64,000 bases of DNA from Catellatospora sp. TT07R-123. GTDB lineage: Bacteria; Actinomycetota; Actinomycetes; Mycobacteriales; Micromonosporaceae. Made by a program: the position numbers and the translations under genes. The notes under the pieces were generated by a model. That model was not told where the DNA came from and searched no databases. It saw nothing but the letters and a program-made list of their open reading frames with translations. This document shows positions 48,978 through 58,799 of this stretch, piece by piece. Location: contig NZ_BNEM01000002.1 of NCBI RefSeq assembly GCF_018327705.1, positions 4,030,001 to 4,094,000 of the forward strand, in the 5' to 3' direction. Position 1 is the stretch's first letter. Each line of letters starts with the position of its first letter.

Positions 48978-49805
48978 GTGGCGGACACGCTCTGGGACGA
49001 GTACGAGGTCTCCCCGGTCGAGATTGCGCTTCCCGGCGGGAAGGTCGGCCTGACGCTGCGGGCGTACCGCTCGGCGAGCGCGCTGACCCCGACCGACGTC
49101 AGCGACCGCGAGGACGACGACGACGTCTTCGCCGAGCGCGGCCTGCGCCGCCCGATCGGCCTGGCCGACGAGGAGGAGCTGCCGGAGTTCGAGTGGACCA
49201 AGGAAGCCCTCGACGAGATCGCCGCCGGCCCCGCCGAGGACGAGGTGGCCGAGCGCGCCGTGGAGGCCGCCGAGGACGAGGAGTCCGAGGAGTCCGCCGA
49301 CGAGTCCGACCAGGGCGACGAAGAGGTCCCGGTCTTCCTGTCGCACAAGGGCAAGCTGCTGCTGTTCGCCTCGGCCAAGGGCCTGGCCGACTTCGTGCGC
49401 TCCAGCGCCCCGCACGACCTCAAGCAGCTCGAAGGCTGGGCGAAGCTCGCGAAGAAGGTCAAGGCCGACGACGTCGTGGCCGGCGACGACGACGCGTACG
49501 AGCTGGACCTCGTGGTGGAGAACCTGCGGGGCGGCCCGGACGCCTGGGACCCCGAGCTGCTGCTGCGCGCCGGTGAGATCGCCCGCGACATCAGCTACGC
49601 TCTTCGCCTCAAGCCGGTGATCGTGTCGCTGGCGCCCGGCTCCCCGCTCGACGACCTCGACGAGGCGCTGCGCGCCACTGAAGAGGGAGGCTTCGGCTCC
49701 TTCTTCGCCAAGCGCAAGCTCCGCAAAATCGGGGCAGAGCAGGCATCCATCGGCTGGCGCTCGATTATCGGCAAGATCTCTGCCGCCGTGGACTGGCGCG
49801 ACTGA
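48978..49805 (+). CDS. Acidic conserved protein of unknown function
   Basis: The 275-residue protein has a structured start (LWDEYEVSPVEIALPGGKVGLTLRAYR), an acidic disordered centre rich in Glu/Asp/Ser (residues 75-115), and a helical C-terminal part: VPVFLSHKGKLLLFASAKGLADFVRSS, LKQLEGWAKLAKKV, ELLLRAGEIARDISYAL and FFAKRKLRKIGAEQASIGWRSI. GTG 48978 has GGAGG (48967-48971) six bases upstream, after the cydC stop. I do not recognise a catalytic motif. It is followed on the same strand by another unassigned large protein, 61 bases away, and could be co-expressed with it. Confidence 0.7.
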   Translation: MADTLWDEYEVSPVEIALPGGKVGLTLRAYRSASALTPTDVSDREDDDDVFAERGLRRPIGLADEEELPEFEWTKEALDEIAAGPAEDEVAERAVEAAEDEESEESADESDQGDEEVPVFLSHKGKLLLFASAKGLADFVRSSAPHDLKQLEGWAKLAKKVKADDVVAGDDDAYELDLVVENLRGGPDAWDPELLLRAGEIARDISYALRLKPVIVSLAPGSPLDDLDEALRATEEGGFGSFFAKRKLRKIGAEQASIGWRSIIGKISAAVDWRD

Positions 49806-49866
49806 CCCCTGAGCGGGCAACATCAGTCTTTGGCACACGAGGAGTCTTCGGGAGGAGGACGAGTCC

Positions 49867-52212
49867 GTGGCGCTCGTGCGGGTGTATTGCGGTATCGCTT
49901 CGACTGCTCCGGCGGTCGAGGACGACTCGCTGGGGGCCGTCAACCGGCTCACGGTGGCGGTCGTCGACGATTCCGGCAGGCTGCTGGAGTTCTGCGTCAT
50001 CAACGACGATCCCGCTGGCTATGCCCAGGTGACGTCGATGCTCGCGGAGCGGTTCGGCGGCACCACGATGGTGACGGTCGCGGTCGACAGCGATGACCAC
50101 CAGGTCATCTCGCTGCTGGCCACCTCCGGGCGGGCCATCGCCTACACCGACGACGAGAGCGCGGACGAGTTCGCCGACCGGTTCGCCGAGGACGACACGC
50201 TCGACGAGGTGAACGCCTCCGCCGACGAGCGGCGCGCCGTGGGCCTGGCCCGCGCGTTGCAGGCCGGTGCGCTGTCGGCCGTGGTCGGCCCGCCGCCGCG
50301 CGAGTTCGTCGCGTTCAAGCCCGTGCTGGCCGCGCACGCGGCGCTGGCCGTCGGGCGGCACGCCGCCGCGGTGGCGCTGCGCGAGGTGCTGCGCGAGCTG
50401 TACCCGGCCGCCCTGCGCGCGTACCCGGATCCCGCCGAGCCGGTGGCCCTGGCCGTGCTGGAGGCCCTGCCCGAGCCGGGCCTGCTGTCCACCCAGCCCG
50501 GCAGCCGCAGCCGCGAGAACGGCGCCACCGCCGAGAGCGTCGCCGCCCGGCTGGTCTCCGACGGCATCTGCGACTCCGCCACCGCGCTGGAGGCCGTGAT
50601 GGCGCTGCGGGTGGCCATCGCCGAGACGCCGCGCCGCAACGGGGTCGGCAAGCAGCTGCTGACGGCGGTCGCCGACGCGGTCCGGTCCAGCGTCGCCGCG
50701 GTGCGCGCCAGCGACGACGCCCGTGCCGCCCTGATCGAGACCCTCACCGAGCGCTCGGCGCCCGTGGCGCCGCAGCAGCAGACCCTGGGCCGCCGCAGCG
50801 GCGTCCCGGTCACCTCCGCCCCGCCGGCCACCGCGGCCGCCGCGACCGGAGCCCGCCGCCGCACGCAGCCCATGCCGCTGAACCAGACCCCCGCGGCGCC
50901 GCGCCCGATGCAGGCCCCGCCGGTCGCTCCGGAGCCCGTTGCCGCCGCGCCGACCGCGCCCGAGCCGATGGACCGCCCGTCGTGGAGCCCGAACGCCGCG
51001 CCGGTCGAGCGCCCGTCGTGGAGCCCGAGCACCCCGCCGGTGCCGCCCGGCTTCGAGCCGACGCCGCTGACGGGCACGCCCGTCGTCAGCCCGGTCGCGG
51101 CACAGCCGCAGGCCCCGGCCCCCACGCCGGTCCAGCAGCAGCCGCGCCAGGTGCCCACGCCGATCCCGTCGCAGCGCGCGACCCGTGCCACGCCCGCCGA
51201 CACCGGCAAGCCGTTCGTGCCGACGCTGACCAACGCCGCGATCAGCAGCGAGCGGGCCGCACGCGGGTTCAACCCGCAGCCGCAGCCCTCGGCGACGGAC
51301 GTGCCCGCCGACGTGACCGGCTTCGAGCCGTCCTACGGCGACTACGCCGAGGAGTACGGCGACGACCCGCTGGGCATGAACCCGCCCGCCCGACCGGCCG
51401 CCCCGCCGCGGCAGGCCGCGCCGACCCCGCCGCCGGCGCCCGCCGGCTCCCGCGCCAACTGGCCGCTCAACAGCGAGCAGGACGAGGTCGCCCGGTCGGC
51501 CGACCGCTCCCCCGACCGGGTCACCCCGCCGTGGCTCGACGACGACCTGGTGCTGCCCGAGGCGCCGTCGCTGCGCGTGGTGGAGCCCATGCCCCGGCGC
51601 GGTTCCCGCGACGACGACGCCCCGCCGCTGCGGCTGGTCGACGACAGCGCGCTGACCGGCGCCCGGCCCAAACCGCACCGGACCGAGCGGGCCTCCAGCC
51701 CGGCCAGCGGCGAGGACGACGACCTGCTGATCTTCGCTTCGGTCTCCTCGGCCTGGTTCGCCGGTCCGAGCACCGAGGACGAGCTCACCTGGAACTCCGC
51801 CGCGGACACCGGCTGGCGTGCGGCCGAGCAGGCGGCCCGGCCGTCGGTCGGCAACGACACCACCGCGGGTCTGCCGCGCCGGGTGCCGTCGGCCAACCTG
51901 GTGCCGGGCTCGACGCCGGAGCGCGAGGAGCGGCCGCTGCGCATAGTGCGCGACGCCGCCGGCATCGCCGCGCACACCAGCAACTACTTCCGGGGCTGGC
52001 GCCGGGGCAACCAGGAGATCGGCGGCTTCGCCGTCGGCGGCCGCCCTGGCCGCGAGTCGGCCAACGGCTGGGACTTCAGCCGCGAGCACGAGCGCGACGA
52101 CCGGGACGAGCGCGACGAACGCGACTACCGGGACATGCGCGACCACCGCGATCAACGGGACCCCCGCGACGACCGCGGCCAGTACGGCTACCGCGCCGCC
52201 AACTACCGCTGA
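49867..52212 (+). CDS. Large unassigned protein: RuvC-like N-terminal half, disordered middle, conservon-type C-terminal tail
   Basis: The 781-residue protein begins ALVRVYCGIASTAPAVEDDS, with NRLTVAVVDDSGRLLEFCVIN and MVTVAVDSDDHQVISLLATSGRAIAYTDDESADEF. The alternating strand-acidic pattern is reminiscent of RNase H/RuvC-like transposases of IS110 type, but no second transposase domain follows. The middle 400 residues are Pro/Ala/Gln-rich. The last 150 carry SVGNDTTAGLPRRVPSANLVPG and HTSNYFRGWRRGNQEIGG, very like the tail of the conservon histidine kinase at 55215-58568. An Arg/Asp-rich end follows. GTG 49867 is supported by GGAGGAGG. It ends at a strong terminator. Confidence 0.7.
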   Translation: MALVRVYCGIASTAPAVEDDSLGAVNRLTVAVVDDSGRLLEFCVINDDPAGYAQVTSMLAERFGGTTMVTVAVDSDDHQVISLLATSGRAIAYTDDESADEFADRFAEDDTLDEVNASADERRAVGLARALQAGALSAVVGPPPREFVAFKPVLAAHAALAVGRHAAAVALREVLRELYPAALRAYPDPAEPVALAVLEALPEPGLLSTQPGSRSRENGATAESVAARLVSDGICDSATALEAVMALRVAIAETPRRNGVGKQLLTAVADAVRSSVAAVRASDDARAALIETLTERSAPVAPQQQTLGRRSGVPVTSAPPATAAAATGARRRTQPMPLNQTPAAPRPMQAPPVAPEPVAAAPTAPEPMDRPSWSPNAAPVERPSWSPSTPPVPPGFEPTPLTGTPVVSPVAAQPQAPAPTPVQQQPRQVPTPIPSQRATRATPADTGKPFVPTLTNAAISSERAARGFNPQPQPSATDVPADVTGFEPSYGDYAEEYGDDPLGMNPPARPAAPPRQAAPTPPPAPAGSRANWPLNSEQDEVARSADRSPDRVTPPWLDDDLVLPEAPSLRVVEPMPRRGSRDDDAPPLRLVDDSALTGARPKPHRTERASSPASGEDDDLLIFASVSSAWFAGPSTEDELTWNSAADTGWRAAEQAARPSVGNDTTAGLPRRVPSANLVPGSTPEREERPLRIVRDAAGIAAHTSNYFRGWRRGNQEIGGFAVGGRPGRESANGWDFSREHERDDRDERDERDYRDMRDHRDQRDPRDDRGQYGYRAANYR

Positions 52213-52233
52213 CCGTCGCCCCGACCGACCCGA

Positions 52234-52273
52234 GCAACCGCCCGCCGTTCCCGACGGCGGGCGGTTGCTTTTT
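52234..52273 (+). terminator. Rho-independent terminator
   Basis: GCAACCGCCCGCCGT (52234-52248) and ACGGCGGGCGGTTGC are perfectly complementary around a five-base loop and are followed at once by TTTTTG. It directly follows the 781-residue protein stop at 52212, and is the best intrinsic terminator in the window. Confidence 0.9.
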
Positions 52274-52325
52274 GATCACCAGCAGTGAGCTGCGGAAACT
52301 GTGTCATTTCCCATACCGCAGGACT

Positions 52326-52355
52326 TGACCTTGCAGCGTGCGGGCGAGCACCATA
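52326..52355 (+). promoter_or_regulatory. Candidate promoter of the binding-protein gene
   Basis: TTGACC (52326-52331) and CACCAT (52350-52355) are 18 bases apart, between the terminator and the ATG at 52419. The -10 box is weak. The 60-base leader contains GGCGGAAAGG as ribosome site. Confidence 0.35.
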
Positions 52356-52418
52356 CCTGAGCGGCAGTGGATTCACTCACGTGCCGCGAGGCAACGCTGC
52401 TCGGCGGAAAGGCACGCG

Positions 52419-53621
52419 ATGTACGACGCGACAGGTGGACTGAACCGGCGCTCCGCCCTCAAGGGCGGGCTGGGGCTGGTCACCGCAGCGCTGGTGGCCG
52501 CGTGTTCGGATCCCGTCGCCTCGGACGCGGGCGAGACCGGCGAGCTCGTCATCGGGGCCAGCCTGGAGCTGACCGGGACCGGCTCGGCGCTGGGCAAGCT
52601 CCAGGAGCAGGCGCTGAAGGTCGGCGTCGACGAGCTCAACGCCATCGGCATCCCGTACGGCGAGGGCCGGCTGTACATCCGCACCGTGGTCAAGGACAAC
52701 GGCGGCAACCCGGCCACCGCGATGCAGAACATCAAGGACCTGATCGAGAACGACAGGGTCAGCGCGGTCGTCGGCGGCGTCACCGTGGAGACCGCCCGCG
52801 CCATGATCCCGGTCGCCGAGGAGTCCAAGGTCCCGCTGCTGTGCCTCAACAGCGGTGACGAGATCTCCGTGCCGCTGCCGCAGCGCAGGTTCGTCTACCA
52901 GCTCGGCCCCAACCCCTCCGACACCGCCTCGGTGATGGCCCGCGACCTGCGGCGCCAGGACCTGACCACGGTCGCCGTGCTGGCCAGCGGCGACGGCCAC
53001 GGTGACGCGGGCGTGCACGCGCTGCCCCGCGCCCTGACCGCGACCGGCCGCACGCTGGTCGACTCGGTGCGCCTGCCCAAGTCCGGCCGGGCCTTCGACG
53101 CCGCCGCGCAGCGCATCATCGACGCCGAGCCCGACGCCGTGATCGTGTGGGCGCAGGCCCCGATCAGCGCTGCGGCCACCGCCGCGCTGCGCAACGCCGG
53201 GTACACCGGCAAGATCTTCCTGGACCCGGGTGCGGGCGCCGACGAGACCCTCAACGGCCCCAACGGGGCGGCACTGGAAGGCGCCTACATCGTGCACTCC
53301 ACCGTGCTCGCCGGGGCACCGACGATGGCCACCACGCCGTCGGGCCGGGCGGCACGCGCCTTCATCTTCCGCTACATCCAGGAGTACGGGGCGTTCTCCG
53401 GCTTCGCGCCGTACGCGGCCGACGCGCTGAGCCTGGTGGCGACCGCGGCCCGGCGCGCCGTCAGCACCGACCCGCAGCGCCTGCGCGGCCGGCTGGAGGG
53501 CGGCCCGATCGAGGGCGTCTGCGGCGCGTACTCGTTCCAGCCCATCTCGCACGGCGGGCTGGAGCCCGACGCGCTGACGCTGTTCGTGGCGCGCCGGGGC
53601 GCCTGGGTGCGACTCAGCTGA
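52419..53621 (+). CDS. Branched-chain-amino-acid-type ABC substrate-binding lipoprotein
   Basis: The 400-residue protein is of the periplasmic-binding type I (Peripla_BP_6) fold: ELVIGASLELTGTGSALGKLQEQALKVG, YIRTVVKDNGGNPATAMQNIKDLI, VSAVVGGVTVETARAMIPVAEESKVPLLCLNSGDE and later FAPYAADALSLVATAA. The signal has twin arginines (LNRRSALKGGLGLV) and a lipobox ending LVAAC, which suggests Tat-type export and lipid anchoring. No permease or ATPase gene is adjacent. It is therefore an orphan receptor, or works with a transporter elsewhere, possibly as sensor for the convergent conservon. ATG 52419. Confidence 0.87.
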   Translation: MYDATGGLNRRSALKGGLGLVTAALVAACSDPVASDAGETGELVIGASLELTGTGSALGKLQEQALKVGVDELNAIGIPYGEGRLYIRTVVKDNGGNPATAMQNIKDLIENDRVSAVVGGVTVETARAMIPVAEESKVPLLCLNSGDEISVPLPQRRFVYQLGPNPSDTASVMARDLRRQDLTTVAVLASGDGHGDAGVHALPRALTATGRTLVDSVRLPKSGRAFDAAAQRIIDAEPDAVIVWAQAPISAAATAALRNAGYTGKIFLDPGAGADETLNGPNGAALEGAYIVHSTVLAGAPTMATTPSGRAARAFIFRYIQEYGAFSGFAPYAADALSLVATAARRAVSTDPQRLRGRLEGGPIEGVCGAYSFQPISHGGLEPDALTLFVARRGAWVRLS

Positions 53622-53635
53622 CCCCGTACGCCTAG

Positions 53636-53674
53636 ACGGCCTCCTGCGCGACCTGAGGGTCGCCGGGAGGCCGT
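53636..53674. terminator. Convergent-gene hairpin without U-tract
   Basis: ACGGCCTCCTGCGCGACC (53636-53653) and GGTCGCCGGGAGGCCGT (53658-53674) pair over 16 positions with one bulge. It lies between the convergent stops of the binding-protein and GTPase genes. Confidence 0.5.
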
Positions 53675-53775
53675 TGCCGTACCGGGCCGGAGCCCTAGAG
53701 GCGCGGCGGGTACGGCGAGACGCCGATCAGCCCGCCGTCCACGGGGGACGCGGGCCGATCGGCGTTCAGATCAGG

Positions 53776-54396
53776 TCAGGCGGGTGCGCCGGTGCGGGTC
53801 CGCCGCATCGACAGCACGTACTCGACCAGGGAGATCAGCACCTGCTTGGTCGACTCGCGGTTACGCGCGTCGCAGCTGACCACCGGCACGTCCGTCTGGA
53901 TCGCGAGCGCGTCCCGTACGTCCTGGGCCTGGTGGTACTGCTGACCGTCGAAGCAGTTGATCGCGATCAGGTAGGGCAGCTTGCGGTGCTCGAAGAAGTC
54001 GATCGCCGCGAAGCAGTCCGCCAGCCGGCGGGTGTCGACCATCACGACGGCACCGATCGCGCCCCGCACCAGCTCGTCCCACATGAACCAGAAACGCGTC
54101 TGGCCCGGGGTGCCGAACAGGTAGAGGATGAGATCGCGGTCGATCGAGATACGACCGAAGTCCATCGCCACCGTGGTGGTCGTCTTGTTGGGAATCTGGC
54201 GCGTGTCATCCACGCCGACACCCGCCGAAGTCATAATCGCTTCAGTGGTCAGCGGCGTGATCTCCGAAACGGAACCTACCAGCGTCGTCTTGCCGACGCC
54301 GAAGCCGCCGGCGATGACGATCTTCGCCGATGTCACCCGTCCGCCCGCGCCGTTCGCGGCGGGGCGGTGTGACATGTCAGAGCCTCCGAAGTCCAC
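53776..54396 (-). CDS. Conservon GTPase (CvnD-type)
   Basis: The 206-residue small GTPase has P-loop GGFGVGKTTLVGSVSEI, switch segment TTTTVAMDFGRISIDRDLILYLFGTPGQ (DxxGQ-like region), and INCFDGQQYHQ in the place of NKxD. It is the fourth member of the conservon, after the kinase, roadblock and DUF742 genes. GTG 54396 is chosen since CvnD proteins begin MDFxxS; this overlaps the DUF742 gene end by 20 bases. ATG 54375 is an alternative. The expected role is a membrane-associated signalling switch acting with the kinase module. Confidence 0.9.
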   Translation of the reverse strand: MDFGGSDMSHRPAANGAGGRVTSAKIVIAGGFGVGKTTLVGSVSEITPLTTEAIMTSAGVGVDDTRQIPNKTTTTVAMDFGRISIDRDLILYLFGTPGQTRFWFMWDELVRGAIGAVVMVDTRRLADCFAAIDFFEHRKLPYLIAINCFDGQQYHQAQDVRDALAIQTDVPVVSCDARNRESTKQVLISLVEYVLSMRRTRTGAPA

Positions 54397-54754
54397 TGAG
54401 TACCCTCTCCAGCAGTTCAGTGCCTACCGCGTCGTTGCTCTCAAACGACGTCGGCTCGTATACCGCGACCAGTCCATCGGCCGCCATGTCCGCGATGAGC
54501 ACGCGGGCGACGCCGAGTGGCAGCCGCATCCGGGCTGCGATCTCGGCCAGCGACTGGACCTTGCCGTCGCACAGGGACGCTATGTGTTGGTGTTCCCGGC
54601 CGTGGCCGCCGCGACCTGTCGCGTTGGCGTTGCGACCGCGCACGGTCGTCTCCACCAGCGCCTCGATCGCGATGTCCAATCGCGGCCGGGTGCGGCCACG
54701 GGTAACGGCGTACGGCCGTACCAACGCTCCGGTCGGTTCGTCTCTATCGGGCAT
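54377..54754 (-). CDS. Conservon DUF742 protein (CvnC-type)
   Basis: The 125-residue protein begins DEPTGALVRPYAVTRGRTRP, the DUF742 signature. A central winged-helix-like stretch follows (ASLCDGKVQSLAEIAARMRLPLGVARVLIADMAADGLVAVYEP) and a C-terminal LLERVLSGLRRL. That C-terminal helix is the usual contact region with the partner proteins of the conservon. Its stop lies inside the GTPase start. It begins 59 bases after the roadblock stop. Confidence 0.92.
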   Translation of the reverse strand: MPDRDEPTGALVRPYAVTRGRTRPRLDIAIEALVETTVRGRNANATGRGGHGREHQHIASLCDGKVQSLAEIAARMRLPLGVARVLIADMAADGLVAVYEPTSFESNDAVGTELLERVLSGLRRL

Positions 54755-54813
54755 CGTCGCCGTTCACCCCCTTCCCCATTGCCGTCCCCGGACCATCCGG
54801 GACGGGTTGCGCC

Positions 54814-55218
54814 TCAGCCAAGCACGCCGGCCGCGCTGCGCGGAGCGGGCGTGAGCGCATCGCCCACCCGGTCCACCAGCAGAGCCATCTCGTACCCGAC
54901 CTGACCGACGTCGCAGCTTCGCGAGGCGAGCACCGCGAACGACGATCCGTCCGAGATCGACATCAGGAAAAGGAACCCGTTGTCCATCTCCACGACAGTT
55001 TGCAACACCGCGCCGCCCTCGAAACAGCGGGCGGCACCCTGGGTGAGACTTACCAGGCCAGACGAGATGGCAGCCAGCTGGTCGGCTCGGTCCCGGGGCA
55101 GATCCCGGGACGAGGCGAGCAAAAGGCCGTCCGCGGACACCGCGACCGCATGGGCGACGCCCGGCACCCGGTCCGCGAAGTTGGCCAACAGCCAACCAAG
55201 ATCCTGCGTAGTGGTCAT
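54814..55218 (-). CDS. Roadblock/LC7-domain protein (CvnB-type)
   Basis: The 134-residue roadblock fold begins [61 protein letters not shown] and [37 protein letters not shown] are further family landmarks. ATG 55218 overlaps the kinase stop as ATGA, so it is translationally coupled. In conservons roadblock proteins bridge the kinase and the GTPase. Confidence 0.93.
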   Translation of the reverse strand: MTTTQDLGWLLANFADRVPGVAHAVAVSADGLLLASSRDLPRDRADQLAAISSGLVSLTQGAARCFEGGAVLQTVVEMDNGFLFLMSISDGSSFAVLASRSCDVGQVGYEMALLVDRVGDALTPAPRSAAGVLG

Positions 55219-58200
55219 GCCTCCTGCTCCTTGCCAGACTGGCTTCCGGTCTCGTTGGAGCCCGAAATCACATCATCGTCCTTGTGCTGGGTACGGCCGC
55301 GCTGGACCCCGCGGTGGTACGCGGAGAGCAACCCGCGCACGCCCTCGGGCGTACGGCGCTGCACCGTCGTCGTGCTCTTCTCGACCCCACCCGGCACCAG
55401 CTGTGCCATCGGGGTGCGCTTGGGCAGGCCCGCCGAGGTCGCATCCCCCGTGTCGGGCGTCCGGTTGGCGATCGCGCTGGCCGCGGCCCAGCCGTCGTCG
55501 GCAGCCGTCTGCCACGTCGGCCGGTATGCCTGGGGCACGTCGTAGCCGCTCGTGCCGCGTCCTCCACCGGTGCTGCCCATGCTCACGTCCCTGCTCGCCA
55601 GGCCGTGTGCGCCCGCCGTGGTGCTGCCGACCGTCGGTCCACCGTTGCCCGCGCGGACGTCGAGGTCCACGGCCGGGAACTGTGCGGTGATCGTAGTGTC
55701 TGGCAGCACTGCTGCGGGAGGGGCGGTTCGGGGTTCCTCGACGGGGCTGTCGACAGCCGTGCGGCGCGTGCTGAACCAGGCCGACTCCAGCTCCCGGAAG
55801 ATCGGGAGCTCCATGGTCTCGTCCGCGAAGGGCATGCGGGTGTCGACCACCGGGTACTCGGCCGGGATCCTCGGCATCTCCGTGGTGAAGTCGGCCGCGC
55901 TGGCGGCGACCTCCTCACGGCTGACCGGCGGCCAGGCGGGCGGCGCCGCGGGAGCGGGCACGTCCACCGGGAGCGCCGACAGGGGCACCGCCGAGACGGG
56001 GGCCGCGGAGACCGGGACCGCCGACACGGGCACCGCCGAGATCGGCATGCCGGGGCTGCTGTACGGGCTGGCGGAGACCGGGGCCCCCGGCGGCGTCGCC
56101 GACGGCGTGGCACCCCAGCTGGGCTGGTTCCACGACGGCGTGCGCTCCTCGGGAGTCGACGGCGTCTGCCGCGGGATCTGCGGCTGCGCGTACGCCTCCG
56201 GCCGCAGCGGCTCGGCCTCGGCGGCCAGGTCGCTGTTGCGGCGCGGCAGCGGCTCGCCGCTGCGCGGACCCGTCTCGGTGCCCGCACCGGTCAGGTCCGA
56301 CCAGGCCGGCATGCCGGCGCGGGACGGGGAACCGGTGGTCGCGGGCGGGGTCGTCATCGGCGGGGCCGGCGGGGCGTCGAACAGACCGCCCCGGCTGGGC
56401 GCGCCACCGTTGACCGTCGGACGGGCACTTGGCGCACCGGCGCCGCTCTCCAGTGCCAGCGGCGTGGCGAAGTTGCCCCGCTGCGGCGGCACCGTCGGCT
56501 GCTGCCGCGGCCCGGTCCCGGCGAAGGCGGGCAGTTCCCGCGAGCCGCCGGCGGGGGCCGCCGCGGGGCCGCGGCCGCCGGCCAGTGCCCGCGGCACCAG
56601 GACGGCGGTGGGCAGCGTGACGTCGGCGATGATGCCCCGGTCGGCGGACAGGCGCAGCTCGACCTTGACCCCGTGGCGGGCGGCGAGCCGCGCGACCACG
56701 ACCAGGCCCATCATCCGGGAGACCGCCACGTCGACCATCGGCGGCGTGGCCAGCTTCTCGTTGATCTCGTTGAGCATGTCCGGCGAGATGCCGATGCCGT
56801 GGTCCTCGACGTACAGCACCGAGCGGTCGCCGACCCGGCGGGCCTCGACCATGACGGTCGAGTCCGGCGGCGAGAAGGCGGTCGCGTTGTCGAACAGCTC
56901 GGCGATGAGGTGCACCAGGTCGTTGACCGCGTGCGCGGCGACCTCGATGTCACGGTCGATGACCCCGAACTCGATGCGGGTGTAGTGCTCGACCTCGGAC
57001 TGGGCGGCGCGGAGCACGTCCAGCAGGGCGGCCGGTTCACGCTGCACACGGGTCGAGTCGGCACCGGCGAGCACCAGCAGGTTCTCGTCGTTACGCCGCA
57101 TTCGGGTGGCCAGGTGGTCCAGCTGGAACAGCTCGGCCAGCCGGTCCGGGTCCTCCTCGCCGCGCTCCAGCCGGTCGAGGTGGCCGATGAGCCGGTCGAC
57201 CAGGATCTGCGAGCGCCGGGCGAGGTTGACGAACATCGTCGCGACGGAGGACCGCAGGGCGGCCTGCTCGGCGGCGGTGCGGACGGCCTCCAGGTGGACC
57301 GCGTTGAACGCCTCGGTCACCTGGCCGAACTCGTCCTTGCTGCGCACCGGCAGCGGCTCGGCGATCTGGTTGGCCACCTGCACCGGCGACAGCTGCGACG
57401 ACAGCGACGGATCGCGCAGTCGCGCCACCGCCTGGGGCAGGCCGTACTGGGCGATGCTGAGCGCGCCGTGGCGCAGCTCGCGCAGCGACCGGGCCATCGA
57501 GCGGGCCACGAGCCAGGCGAAGAGGATCGCCAGCAGCAGCATGCCCAGCAGCAGACCGGTCTGCACGAGGACCTGCTGGGTGACCTCGTCACGCAGGTCG
57601 CCCGCGGTCGCCTCCACGTCGGTGTCGAGCTGGCGCTCGACCTTGCGCAGCAGGGCACCGTGGTCGTGCAGCGCCTGGTCCCACTCGGCGGCGTTGAAGC
57701 TCAGCGTGGAGATCCGGTCGCCGGAGAGTGCCTCCAGCTCGCCCTGGAACTTGACCGACTTCCGCAGCGCCGGGCCGGTGACCTGGCTGTTGAACAGGTC
57801 GATGTCGGACTCGGTGCCGACGGATTCGAACGCCTGCTGCGCCTGTTCCTGGCCGGTCAGCGTGGCGATGAAGTTGCGTCGCAGGTCAGGCGTGAGCTCC
57901 GTGAGCGCGAACGCCCGGTGCACGATGACGCGCTCCTGCGAGAGGAACTCCTTGGTGGTCGCGACCGCCGCTGCGGCCCGCAGGCCGTCACCGAGTTCGC
58001 CACCACCGGCGATCTGCGCCGCCCGATCCCGGATCTTCAACAGGTCGCCGATGAGCACCTGGTAGCGAAGCGCCGCGTTGGACTGCGGGATCTTCCGGTC
58101 CTTGACCTGGTCGCGCACTGACGACAGGTTCTGCAGGCCGGCGTCGATCCGCTCCAGCAGGTCGCGCAGGCTCGGGTCGACCTCGACCAGCGCGCCGCGC

Positions 58201-58568
58201 TGCTGCGCGTACGGCCGCTTGGCCTCTTCCACCTGCTTGGCGATCAGCTCGTACGACGCGGCGGCGGTCTTGCGGGTGGACTCGTTGTCCGCACCCAGCA
58301 GCATGGCCGCGGTGGCGCGCTCGTTCTGGAGCTCGTCGACCAGGGTGCCCGACTCTTTCACCAGCGAGGACAGAATGCGGGTGCGGTCGGCACTCGTGGC
58401 CGTGTCGAGGTTGTCCAACAGACCGTTGGTACCTACGACGATGGTGGCCAAGGTGGGCACGATCATGATCAGGCCCAGCTTGGACCAGATCGGCATGTCT
58501 CGGAGTCGGCTCACTGGCCGCCGGAGACGCGAAAGGACCGCGTTCTGCGTTCCTGGCCGCTTACTCAC
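55215..58568 (-). CDS. Conservon sensor histidine kinase (nitrate/nitrite-sensor-type, CvnA-type)
   Basis: The 1117-residue protein has two membrane helices, at about 28-48 and 343-365, around an extracellular NIT-type helical domain ([22 protein letters not shown]). A HAMP region then leads to a kinase core: N-box [17 protein letters not shown]1 [12 protein letters not shown] and [17 protein letters not shown]. The usual phospho-acceptor His is not evident, as is common in CvnA. About 500 residues of Pro/Ala-rich sequence end in [20 protein letters not shown] and [13 protein letters not shown], the tail shared with the protein at 49867-52212. GTG 58568 is used. Confidence 0.9.
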   Translation of the reverse strand: MSKRPGTQNAVLSRLRRPVSRLRDMPIWSKLGLIMIVPTLATIVVGTNGLLDNLDTATSADRTRILSSLVKESGTLVDELQNERATAAMLLGADNESTRKTAAASYELIAKQVEEAKRPYAQQRGALVEVDPSLRDLLERIDAGLQNLSSVRDQVKDRKIPQSNAALRYQVLIGDLLKIRDRAAQIAGGGELGDGLRAAAAVATTKEFLSQERVIVHRAFALTELTPDLRRNFIATLTGQEQAQQAFESVGTESDIDLFNSQVTGPALRKSVKFQGELEALSGDRISTLSFNAAEWDQALHDHGALLRKVERQLDTDVEATAGDLRDEVTQQVLVQTGLLLGMLLLAILFAWLVARSMARSLRELRHGALSIAQYGLPQAVARLRDPSLSSQLSPVQVANQIAEPLPVRSKDEFGQVTEAFNAVHLEAVRTAAEQAALRSSVATMFVNLARRSQILVDRLIGHLDRLERGEEDPDRLAELFQLDHLATRMRRNDENLLVLAGADSTRVQREPAALLDVLRAAQSEVEHYTRIEFGVIDRDIEVAAHAVNDLVHLIAELFDNATAFSPPDSTVMVEARRVGDRSVLYVEDHGIGISPDMLNEINEKLATPPMVDVAVSRMMGLVVVARLAARHGVKVELRLSADRGIIADVTLPTAVLVPRALAGGRGPAAAPAGGSRELPAFAGTGPRQQPTVPPQRGNFATPLALESGAGAPSARPTVNGGAPSRGGLFDAPPAPPMTTPPATTGSPSRAGMPAWSDLTGAGTETGPRSGEPLPRRNSDLAAEAEPLRPEAYAQPQIPRQTPSTPEERTPSWNQPSWGATPSATPPGAPVSASPYSSPGMPISAVPVSAVPVSAAPVSAVPLSALPVDVPAPAAPPAWPPVSREEVAASAADFTTEMPRIPAEYPVVDTRMPFADETMELPIFRELESAWFSTRRTAVDSPVEEPRTAPPAAVLPDTTITAQFPAVDLDVRAGNGGPTVGSTTAGAHGLASRDVSMGSTGGGRGTSGYDVPQAYRPTWQTAADDGWAAASAIANRTPDTGDATSAGLPKRTPMAQLVPGGVEKSTTTVQRRTPEGVRGLLSAYHRGVQRGRTQHKDDDVISGSNETGSQSGKEQEA

Positions 58569-58799
58569 GTCACCGCCCTCCTGTCGGTACCGCCATAGAG
58601 ATCCGCCAGCAGCGGATGGCACGAGGGGTCGCGCCGGGCACCGTACACAATCCATTCCTTTAGAGGAACGGACCCCCGAGATTCCATCACGCCCGGTGAA
58701 AAGAGGAAAGCCCAGGCTGCCCAGAATCCGACACCGGATGGGATGCTCTTGCAGGCCAGACAGCCAGTTCAGCCCGCAGTTTCCTTGGAGTCACGCAGC

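Noticed and set aside
49867-52212. IS110-family transposase or insertion sequence
   Set aside because: Only the N-terminal strands resemble the RuvC-like fold. There is no second transposase domain and no terminal repeats, and the gene ends in a signalling-type tail.
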